From: Bacteroidales bacterium
GTDB lineage: Bacteria; Bacteroidota; Bacteroidia; Bacteroidales; WCHB1-69
Assembly: GCA_028684405.1 (NCBI GenBank)
Contig: JAQUGA010000155.1
Location: 1-6,075 of the forward strand
Length of the DNA stretch: 6,075 nucleotides
Reading direction: 5' to 3'
Shown: positions 1 to 5,216 of the stretch, piece by piece
Numbering within the stretch: position 1 is the stretch's first letter
Layout: every line of letters begins with the position of its first letter
The notes under the pieces: model-generated
Told to the model about the DNA's origin: nothing
Databases searched by the model: none
What the model saw: only the letters and a program-made list of their open reading frames with translations
Program-made: the position numbers and the translations under genes

Positions 1-87
1 AATAGAATATTATACCTTTTTTGTCTTTTTACTGTTTTTCTATATAAAAAGCAGCGATTTGAAAACCATTTATATTTCCGTTATTAA
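1..87 (+). CDS. C-terminal tail of a probable membrane protein (5' end outside window)
   Basis: Frame 1 is open from the left edge to a TAA at 85-87 and would encode 28 residues. They begin with a hydrophobic stretch (ILYLFCLFTVFLY) followed by a basic, polar tail (KKQRFENHLYFRYY), as in a last membrane helix with a cytoplasmic end. Frame 3 is closed by TAG at 3-5. Frame 2 is also open, but it is the frame of the next gene and would need an unusual N-terminal extension of that enzyme. Glycan polymerases, flippases and acyltransferases are common neighbours of such glycosyltransferases and end this way, but nothing here identifies which. The end would overlap the next gene by 29 bp. The call rests on only 28 residues. 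Confidence 0.45.
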   Translation, partial: NRILYLFCLFTVFLYKKQRFENHLYFRY

Positions 88-1174
88 TGATTTGTCTACT
101 GACCAACGAGTCGCTCGCACATGTTCTGTCTGGCATGAAGCTGGTTTTAGAATTATATTGATAGGTCGGCGGTTTTCAAATAGCAAACCGTTGGAAAGAG
201 ATTATCAAGTCAAGCGGTTTCGTTTTTTGATTAATAAAGGTCCCTTGTTTTATTTTTTATATAATGTTCGTCTGTTTTTTTTCTTGTTATTTCAGAAAAA
301 AATTGATGTTTTGTATGCCAATGATTTGGATACTTTGGGAGCCAATGCATTGATTTCCATTGTTCGCAGAAAACCATTGATTTACGATAGTCATGAATTC
401 TTTTTGGGCGTTCCCGAAATTCAAGATAAACCATTGGTGAAATGGGTATGGAGAAGCATAGAAAAGTTCAGCTTTCCTCATGTAGACCGATTTATAACCG
501 TGAACGATTCAATTGCAAAATTATATTCAAAAATATATAAAAAAGAGATTACGGTGGTTCGGAATATGCCTATTTATAAGCCAATTTTGAATCCATTGAA
601 ACGTTTCGATTTAGAATTGCCCGAAGATGCATTTATAATGGTGATGCAAGGAGCTGGAATTAATGTGAATCGAGGTTATGAAGAAGCTATTCATTCGATG
701 AATTTTATCGAAAATGCATTGTTATTGATTATTGGAAGGGGAGATGTAATTGATGATTTAAAAGCTTTGGTAAAAGAGCTTAAATTAGAACCGAAGGTTT
801 GGTTTTTGGGCGTTTTGCCCTACGAAAAAATGATGCAATACACTTCTCTTTCAGATATTGGTTTGACTCTGGATAAGGATTTGAGCATCAATTATAGATT
901 TAGTTTGCCCAATAAATTATTTGATTATATCAATGCTGGAATTCCTGTTTTAGGATCAGATTTGCCAGAAGTTTCCAAAATCATATTGGATTATGAAGTG
1001 GGGATTATTATTGAAGATGTTCAGCCTGTGCTTATTGCCAATGCGGTAAATGTATTTAAAAAAGATGCAGATTTATTGCATAAATATAAAGAGAACTGCA
1101 AAATTGCATCAAAGAAGTTGAATTGGGAGTTAGAACAAAAAAAGTTAAACGAAATAGTAAAAGAGTATGTCTGA
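59..1174 (+). CDS. GT-B fold glycosyltransferase, GT4-like (371 aa)
   Basis: Probably transfers a sugar from a nucleotide-sugar donor to a growing surface glycan at the cytoplasmic face of the inner membrane. The N-terminal acceptor domain opens with a beta strand and the motif NDLSTDQRV (10-18), followed by ANDLDTLGAN (87-96) and YDSHEFF..VPE (109-120), which I recognise from a common Bacteroidota glycosyltransferase family. The C-terminal donor domain has the linker RNMP (168-171), QGAGINVNRG (197-206), IIGRGD (224-229), and LPNKLFDYINAG (283-294) followed by PVLGSDLPE (296-304), the GT4-type nucleotide-sugar site. The length is typical of the family. The start is TTG at 59-61: it is the only usual start codon that keeps the complete first beta strand, and AAAAAG lies 7 nt upstream. 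It overlaps the preceding frame by 29 bp and the next gene by 8 bp, which suggests an operon. Donor and acceptor cannot be inferred. A fairly hydrophobic stretch at 62-78 may aid membrane association. Confidence 0.88.
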   Translation: MKTIYISVINDLSTDQRVARTCSVWHEAGFRIILIGRRFSNSKPLERDYQVKRFRFLINKGPLFYFLYNVRLFFFLLFQKKIDVLYANDLDTLGANALISIVRRKPLIYDSHEFFLGVPEIQDKPLVKWVWRSIEKFSFPHVDRFITVNDSIAKLYSKIYKKEITVVRNMPIYKPILNPLKRFDLELPEDAFIMVMQGAGINVNRGYEEAIHSMNFIENALLLIIGRGDVIDDLKALVKELKLEPKVWFLGVLPYEKMMQYTSLSDIGLTLDKDLSINYRFSLPNKLFDYINAGIPVLGSDLPEVSKIILDYEVGIIIEDVQPVLIANAVNVFKKDADLLHKYKENCKIASKKLNWELEQKKLNEIVKEYV

Positions 1175-2291
1175 AATTGATTTGCATATTATTTCTTTTA
1201 ATGTCCCTTTCCCTGCAAATTACGGTGGTGTGATTGATGTTTTTTATAAATTAAAAAAGCTTCATGAGGCGGGATTGAAAATCCATTTGCATTGCTATCA
1301 ATACGGGCGTGCAGAGTCTTTGGAATTGGAAAAATTTGCGTCCAAAGTGAGCTATTATCGGCGGTCGTGTGGTTTTAAACATCAATTGTCTTTATTGCCA
1401 TATATTGTTCGTACACGACAATCCAAAGAGTTGATGGCTAATTTGTTAAAGGATGAAGCTCCAGTTTTATTTGAAGGCTTGCACGCTTGTGCCTTTTTAT
1501 CAGATCATCGATTGAAAAATAGACTTAAAATAGTTCGTGCACATAATGTTGAACATGATTATTATTTTGAATTAGGAAAACGAACGAAATCATGGGCGAA
1601 AAAGCTCTATTTTTGGATAGAAGCATGGAAGTTGAAAAGATTTGAGAAAACATTAAAGCATGCCGATAAAGTTTTGGCTATTTCGGAGAAAGACGCTGCT
1701 TATTTTTCCGGGAAATATCCAACTCAATTAGTGATGCCTTTTCATGCAAATAATGGCGTTTTTTCTCAACTAGGCAAGGGGGATTATGTTTTGTATCATG
1801 GAAATTTGATGGTTCCCGAAAATCACAATATTGCACTTTGGATCATCAAAAACATATTTGCGGATATTGATGTTCCATTAATTCTTGCCGGTAATAATCC
1901 GAATCAGACCTTATATCATGCTGCAAAAGCTGCCAAAAATGTAACGGTGATTTCCAATCCGAGTGATGAGGAGATGAGACAATTGATCTCCAATGCACAG
2001 CTCAATTTACTGTTTACAGAACAGGCTACAGGTTTGAAGTTAAAGTTGTTGTATGCTTTGTCTCAAGGGCGTTTCTGTATCTGTAATTCATTTATGTTGT
2101 CAGGTTCTGGAATCGAAAAGTCAGTTCGGAAAGTGGAAATGGATTCTGTTACGGAAATTATTAAAGAAATAGATTTGTGTTTTAAAAATAGTTTTTCTGC
2201 CGAAGATTTAGCAATTCGCAGGCAGGAGATGCAATTGTTTGATAATGCCAAAGGGGTGAAGATGATTGTTGGTTTGCTTGATTCCAGATAG
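1167..2291 (+). CDS. GT-B fold glycosyltransferase of surface-glycan synthesis (374 aa)
   Basis: A second glycosyltransferase, only distantly similar to its neighbour. The N-terminal half has a first strand and the glycine-rich loop FPANYGGVID (15-24), then RAHNVEHDYY (124-133), an Arg-His-Asn-Glu signature seen in Bacteroidota proteins often annotated as mannosyltransferases. The donor domain begins near YHGNLMVPEN (210-219), followed by LILAGNNP (238-245) and TGLKLKLLYAL..GRFCICN (288-307), where the nucleotide sugar should bind. No signal peptide or membrane helix is evident, so it should act in the cytoplasm or at the inner leaflet. ATG at 1167 overlaps the TGA of the upstream gene (1172-1174) by 8 bp, favouring translational coupling. 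It is the last gene of this strand's cluster; the next gene is convergent. Sugar specificity is unknown, and a mannosyltransferase label would be a guess. Confidence 0.86.
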   Translation: MSEIDLHIISFNVPFPANYGGVIDVFYKLKKLHEAGLKIHLHCYQYGRAESLELEKFASKVSYYRRSCGFKHQLSLLPYIVRTRQSKELMANLLKDEAPVLFEGLHACAFLSDHRLKNRLKIVRAHNVEHDYYFELGKRTKSWAKKLYFWIEAWKLKRFEKTLKHADKVLAISEKDAAYFSGKYPTQLVMPFHANNGVFSQLGKGDYVLYHGNLMVPENHNIALWIIKNIFADIDVPLILAGNNPNQTLYHAAKAAKNVTVISNPSDEEMRQLISNAQLNLLFTEQATGLKLKLLYALSQGRFCICNSFMLSGSGIEKSVRKVEMDSVTEIIKEIDLCFKNSFSAEDLAIRRQEMQLFDNAKGVKMIVGLLDSR

Positions 2292-2307
2292 TCGGAGAAC
2301 GAATGCC

Positions 2308-2349
2308 TGATAATTATCTTATATAATGACATTATCTGTAATTATATCA
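2308..2349. terminator. Weak imperfect inverted repeat in the convergent junction
   Basis: The 127 bp between the second glycosyltransferase and the convergent lptG contain an imperfect inverted repeat. TGAT plus AATTA (2308-2316) can pair with TAATT plus ATCA (2339-2349) if two bases (2344-2345) bulge out. The 10-bp palindrome GATAATTATC (2309-2318) and the symmetric ATAATG-A-CATTAT (2322-2334) lie inside the same region. The stem is almost all A/T and no T-run follows, so it is a poor intrinsic terminator. It is listed because it is the only symmetric structure where a bidirectional terminator would be expected. Confidence 0.2.
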
Positions 2350-2418
2350 TGATAAAGTTGTAATTTTAAATTGAAGGATTAGTCAAAAGTTAATCATTCA
2401 ATGTTTTCTTTCAACCCA

Positions 2419-3501
2419 CTATTTTGGAGCCTTATAAACCAACAAAATACTTATTCCCAAATATAAAACATTTGGAATCCACACGGCAATAATGGGAGAA
2501 AGGTTGCCATAGGTTGCAAAAACAGTAGTAATTTGCATAAAAAGAATAAATGAGAAACTAATTAATAGTCCAACAAGCAAGTGTGTGCCCATTCCTTGTC
2601 TGCTTTTTCTGCCCGCTACGGCAAAGCCAATAATGGTAAGAATGACAGTTGCGAAAGGGAAGGCAATTCGCCGATGTTTTTCCACCTCATAAAACTTGAC
2701 ATTGTCGGAGCCTTTAGAATACTCATTTTTAATGTGCTCGCGCAACTCTTTATAATTCATGGTTTCCATTTCATCTCGAATCACTACAAAATCGTTGGGC
2801 GTAATATTCATTACAGTATCCATTTTAACGCCGGTTTCATAGTGCTCATTTAGTTTGTAAGCATGTCGTTTTACATAATTATTGAGCGTCCAAACCTGAC
2901 TGGTACTGTCCCATGTAATTGATTGAGCTACAATCTTATAGTTCATTTCGTCAAAGCTCATATTTTCATACGTAAAATTAAAACCCATACGATTATCGTT
3001 GTCCCATTGTTCAAGATAAACAAAACTGTTGGGTCCAATTTTCACATGCATATCGCGTCCTTTGTTTCGTATTCTTTGGCTGATGTATGTGTCTTTAAAA
3101 TCTTGCATATTTTGATTGGTGTGAGGAATCAAAAAATTAGTCAAATAAAATGACATAATTGCAAGTACAATGGAAGAAACGATGTAGGGAACGAGCAATC
3201 TTTTGTATGATATTCCACTGCTGAGAATGGCGATAATCTCGCTGTTTCCAGCAAGTTTGGAGGTGAAAAAGATAACGGCGATAAAGGTAAAAAGCGGACT
3301 GAATAGATTGACAAAATAAGGAATAAAGTTCAGGTAATATTCAAATAAAATAGCACTGACGGGAGCTTTTTTATCAATAAAATCTTGAATGTTTTCCGAA
3401 ATATCGAAAATAATAACAATGGTAATTAGCAAAGAAATAGCGTAGAAGAAAGTAAATAAAAACTTCTTGATGATGTAAATGTCAATCTTTTTTGGTTTCA
3501 T
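2419..3501 (-). CDS. lptG: LptF/LptG family permease, LPS export inner-membrane subunit (360 aa)
   Basis: Inner-membrane subunit of the Lpt machine, which with a partner permease and the LptB ATPase lifts LPS out of the inner membrane and hands it to the periplasmic bridge. Six membrane segments appear in the family order: about 12-34, 58-80 and 100-122, then a periplasmic beta-rich domain of about 150 residues, then 279-297, 306-327 and 335-356. Family motifs include SKLAGNSEIIAILSSGIS (81-98) after TM2 and HRRIAFPFATVILTIIGFA (276-294) in TM4. FVYLEQ (160-165) and YGNLSPII (331-338) resemble LptG more than LptF, but the assignment within the pair is inferred. The length matches E. coli LptG. 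ATG at 3501 is preferred over TTG at 3507 because AAGAAAG lies 6 nt before the ATG but would directly abut the TTG. It follows tgt after 25 bp, probably in the same transcript. No lptF, lptB or lptC is present. Confidence 0.92.
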   Translation of the reverse strand: MKPKKIDIYIIKKFLFTFFYAISLLITIVIIFDISENIQDFIDKKAPVSAILFEYYLNFIPYFVNLFSPLFTFIAVIFFTSKLAGNSEIIAILSSGISYKRLLVPYIVSSIVLAIMSFYLTNFLIPHTNQNMQDFKDTYISQRIRNKGRDMHVKIGPNSFVYLEQWDNDNRMGFNFTYENMSFDEMNYKIVAQSITWDSTSQVWTLNNYVKRHAYKLNEHYETGVKMDTVMNITPNDFVVIRDEMETMNYKELREHIKNEYSKGSDNVKFYEVEKHRRIAFPFATVILTIIGFAVAGRKSRQGMGTHLLVGLLISFSFILFMQITTVFATYGNLSPIIAVWIPNVLYLGISILLVYKAPK

Positions 3502-3507
3502 ATTCAA

Positions 3508-3514
3508 CTTTCTT
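3508..3514 (-). promoter_or_regulatory. Ribosome binding site that decides the lptG start
   Basis: On the minus strand AAGAAAG ends 6 nt before the ATG at 3501. It would directly abut the alternative TTG at 3507, leaving no spacer. This favours the ATG and a 360-residue protein. Confidence 0.45.
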
Positions 3515-3526
3515 ATTATATTGGAA

Positions 3527-4657
3527 TTAAATTCGTTGAGAGATTTTGGGAAGAATATTGCTTTTCCAAGTGGTGAAATCTCCTTCTATAATATGTTTTC
3601 TAGCTTCTTTTACAAGCCATAAATAGAAGTGAAGATTATGGATGCTTCCAATCATGCCGCCCAATTGTTCGTGTGCGGTAAATAGATGTCGGAGGTAGGC
3701 TTTGGTATATTGTTGATCGGCAAAAAGATCGCTTTCAGCATCAATCAATGAAAAATCATTTTTCCATTTTTCATTTTTCATATTCATGATTCCGTTCCGT
3801 GTAAAAATAGTGCCATTACGACCGTTTCGAGTCGGCATTACACAGTCGAACATGTCAATTCCCATTTCGATGCAATCTAAGATATTGGCAGGAGTGCCTA
3901 CGCCCATAAGATATCTGGGTTTGTCTTTTGGGAGAATGGAACAAGCAATTTCTGTCATTTCGTACATCAATTCGATGGGCTCCCCGACGGAAACACCGCC
4001 AATGGCATTGCCTTCACGATTGAGGGAAGCGATTTTTTCGGCAGATTGTTTTCGCAAATCTTTATAAACACTGCCTTGCACAATGGGAAAAAGAGTTTGG
4101 TTGTAACCATATTTCGGACTTGTATTGTCGAAATGAGTACAACATCTGTCTAACCATTTGTGCGTGATTTCCATCGAGTTACGAGCATAATCGTGGTCGC
4201 AAGGGTAGGGAGGACATTCATCGAAAGCCATAATGATGTCGGCACCTATAGTGCGTTGAATATCAATCACTTTTTCGGGAGTAAACATATGTTTAGATCC
4301 ATCGATATGAGATTGAAAAAGGACTCCTTCTGGTGTTATTTTTCGTCGATGAGCCAATGAAAATACCTGAAAACCACCACTATCGGTAAGCATTGGTCTG
4401 TTCCAAGCATTAAATTTTTGGATTCCTCCAGCTTGTTCAATAATATCAACTCCTGGACGAAGATATAAATGATAGGTGTTTCCTAAAATAATTTCGGCTT
4501 TGATGTCTTCGTGCAAATCGCGGGCATGAATTCCCTTTACGGAACCAACCGTGCCAACAGGCATAAAAATCGGTGTTTCAATCGTGCCGTGGTCCGTTTC
4601 CAACAGTCCAGCTCTGGCATTACTCTTTTCATCATTATTAGTTATGGAAAACTTCAT
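3527..4657 (-). CDS. tgt: tRNA-guanine transglycosylase (queuosine pathway), lacking the zinc cysteines (376 aa)
   Basis: Exchanges guanine-34 in tRNAs with GUN anticodons for preQ1, a step of queuosine synthesis. The TIM-barrel enzyme is complete: TPIFMPVGTVGSVKG (28-42), LGNTYHLYLRPG (58-69), TDSGGFQVFS (91-100) with D92 matching the general acid/base, FDECPP (145-150), GGVSVGE (220-226), and GIDMFDCVMPTRNGRNG (266-282) with D271 as nucleophile. C148 and V224 match the bacterial residues (Zymomonas C158 and V233) associated with preQ1, not queuine, preference, so preQ1 is the inferred substrate. The usual CxCxxC zinc motif near the C-terminus reads S309, L311, D314; only the fourth ligand, H340 in SIHNL, remains. 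I recall the same loss in Bacteroides Tgt, so this is probably a lineage trait, not damage. ATG at 4657 gives the standard N-terminus. It is the first gene of an operon with lptG, a neighbour pair I recall from other Bacteroidota. Confidence 0.97.
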   Translation of the reverse strand: MKFSITNNDEKSNARAGLLETDHGTIETPIFMPVGTVGSVKGIHARDLHEDIKAEIILGNTYHLYLRPGVDIIEQAGGIQKFNAWNRPMLTDSGGFQVFSLAHRRKITPEGVLFQSHIDGSKHMFTPEKVIDIQRTIGADIIMAFDECPPYPCDHDYARNSMEITHKWLDRCCTHFDNTSPKYGYNQTLFPIVQGSVYKDLRKQSAEKIASLNREGNAIGGVSVGEPIELMYEMTEIACSILPKDKPRYLMGVGTPANILDCIEMGIDMFDCVMPTRNGRNGTIFTRNGIMNMKNEKWKNDFSLIDAESDLFADQQYTKAYLRHLFTAHEQLGGMIGSIHNLHFYLWLVKEARKHIIEGDFTTWKSNILPKISQRI

Positions 4658-4675
4658 AGGTTCTTAAATAATCGG

Positions 4676-4683
4676 CAAATATA
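4676..4683 (-). promoter_or_regulatory. Candidate -7 box of the tgt-lptG operon
   Basis: On the minus strand the sequence is TATATTTG, an exact match to the Bacteroidota -7 consensus TAnnTTTG. It ends 18 nt before the tgt start codon, which implies a very short leader. No good TTG-type -33 element is found at the usual 17-23 bp spacing, so this is only moderately supported. Confidence 0.4.
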
Positions 4684-4724
4684 CTGTTTTTTTGCCAAAT
4701 AGTGTCTGATAATAGACTGGCTCA

Positions 4725-4734
4725 TTACATGTAA
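4725..4734. promoter_or_regulatory. Perfect 10-bp palindrome upstream of tgt
   Basis: TTACATGTAA is its own reverse complement and lies about 41 bp upstream of the candidate tgt -7 box. A shorter symmetric pair, GTCT-GATAAT-AGAC (4704-4717), sits between it and the promoter. Either could be an operator, but a 10-bp palindrome also arises readily by chance in AT-rich DNA. Confidence 0.2.
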
Positions 4735-4836
4735 GAAAACACCAAATATTTCGTTATTCTTGCATGAAAATTAAGTCAATTTGACATCATTGTGACTTTG
4801 TTAGAAGATTGAAAATAGATTAACAACCAAAAGTAG

Positions 4837-4878
4837 CTTATTGATGAATTTTTATTCCCGAAGGGATTACATGTTTAT
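4837..4878 (+). repeat. Direct repeat copy 1
   Basis: Aligns without gaps to 5037-5078, exactly 200 bp downstream, with 29 of 42 bases identical. Within it, 4851-4878 matches 5051-5078 at 21 of 28 positions, including the invariant block GAAGGGAT (4860-4867 and 5060-5067). Its right part is also the left arm of the inverted repeat 4863-4961. Confidence 0.5.
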
Positions 4879-4961
4879 CGAATGAACTTTTCCATAGGAA
4901 TTATTCGACCCATACATGGTCGTATGTTGGTTGTTGTGTTTTCTATAAATATGTGAATCCT
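4863..4961. repeat. Imperfect palindromic intergenic element with a central hairpin
   Basis: The left arm (4863-4882, GGGATTACATGTTTATCGAA) is the inverse of the right arm (4941-4961) at 17 of 20 positions, with one extra base in the right arm. Between the arms, and on nearly the same axis of symmetry, CGACC (4906-4910) and GGTCG (4918-4922) form a perfect 5-bp stem with a 7-base loop. Each outer edge has a small hairpin: TCCC-GAA-GGGA (4856-4866) on the left and ATCCT-loop-AGGAT (4957-4974) on the right. The concentric design suggests a structured repeat, probably a decayed multi-copy element. One copy in the window cannot prove that. Confidence 0.5.
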
Positions 4962-5036
4962 ACGTATTCAGGATGAGTACTTTGGTGTTTTAACGTTTCC
5001 TCTACGTCAACTACAAAAATCAACGACTAAAAAGAA

Positions 5037-5078
5037 CTAATTGGCTGGTTTTTACCCCTGAAGGGATGGAATGATTAT
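5037..5078 (+). repeat. Direct repeat copy 2 (unpaired half element)
   Basis: Second copy of the 4837-4878 sequence, including an ACCCCTGAAGGGAT core (5054-5067). Unlike copy 1, no matching inverted arm follows it: the sequence changes into the promoter region of the next gene. This suggests a truncated or worn copy of the same element. Confidence 0.45.
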
Positions 5079-5103
5079 ACCCTCTTTAAAATAGATCTTA
5101 TTT

Positions 5104-5137
5104 TTTGAAAGTTGTTTTTGAAAAATATGTAACTTTG
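5104..5137 (+). promoter_or_regulatory. Candidate promoter of the SNF2-like gene
   Basis: TAACTTTG (5130-5137) is an exact TAnnTTTG -7 box. TTTG (5104-5107) lies 22 bp upstream, within the spacing reported for the Bacteroidota -33 element. Transcription would start near 5144, giving a leader of roughly 70 nt. A second exact -7 box, TAGTTTTG (5145-5152), lies just downstream but its best upstream TTTG (5117-5120) is 24 bp away. Confidence 0.45.
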
Positions 5138-5216
5138 AAGATTGTAGTTTTGAATGAAACATTGTTGTTTTGTAAATATATTCTTCTTTTGTTTTTAATT
5201 AGTTGTTTTTGATTTT

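Larger units (their letters stand above)
4658..5216. other. 559 bp divergent intergenic region without a recognisable gene
   Basis: The region separates tgt (-) from the last gene (+). I find no RNA gene fold and no credible long frame: all plus-strand frames through 4838-5100 are cut by stops. It holds candidate promoters near each end (4676-4683 and 5104-5137), a 10-bp palindrome (4725-4734), an imperfect inverted repeat with a central hairpin (4863-4961) and a partial direct repeat of its left side 200 bp downstream (4837-4878 and 5037-5078). The style of the repeats, with CCCGAAGGGAT ends and a CTATAAATATGTG-like arm, resembles degenerate intergenic palindromes I recall from Bacteroidota genomes. 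Confidence 0.6.

Noticed and set aside
275..299. T8 and A7 homopolymer runs inside the first glycosyltransferase, possible phase-variable tract.
   Set aside because: Runs this short are common in AT-rich coding DNA, the frame is intact, and one sequence gives no sign of length variation.
2063..2332. Minus-strand open frame of 89 codons opposite the second glycosyltransferase.
   Set aside because: It is the reverse complement of a well-supported gene, has no recognisable motif and no promoter of its own.
2581..3153. Plus-strand open frames opposite lptG.
   Set aside because: Antisense shadows of a well-supported gene; their sequences show no domain and mirror its codons.
3756..3789. Low-complexity repeated ATGAAAAA-like units on the minus strand inside tgt.
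   Set aside because: They simply encode the Asn/Met/Lys-rich stretch MNMKNEKWKND of Tgt, which aligns with the family.
4658..4800. Possible preQ1 riboswitch in front of tgt.
   Set aside because: No GC-paired hairpin followed by an A-rich pseudoknot tail is visible near the start, and the likely leader is too short.
4828..4835. Another exact minus-strand -7 box (TACTTTTG).
   Set aside because: It is about 170 bp from tgt, lies in the repeat region and has no clear -33 partner; such 8-mers with two free positions are frequent in AT-rich DNA.
4838..4975. A peptide-like frame at 4842-4973 (IFIPEGITCLSN...), possibly a small or decayed gene.
   Set aside because: It has no start codon and ends in a stop after about 43 codons. 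The inverted-repeat structure explains the sequence better.
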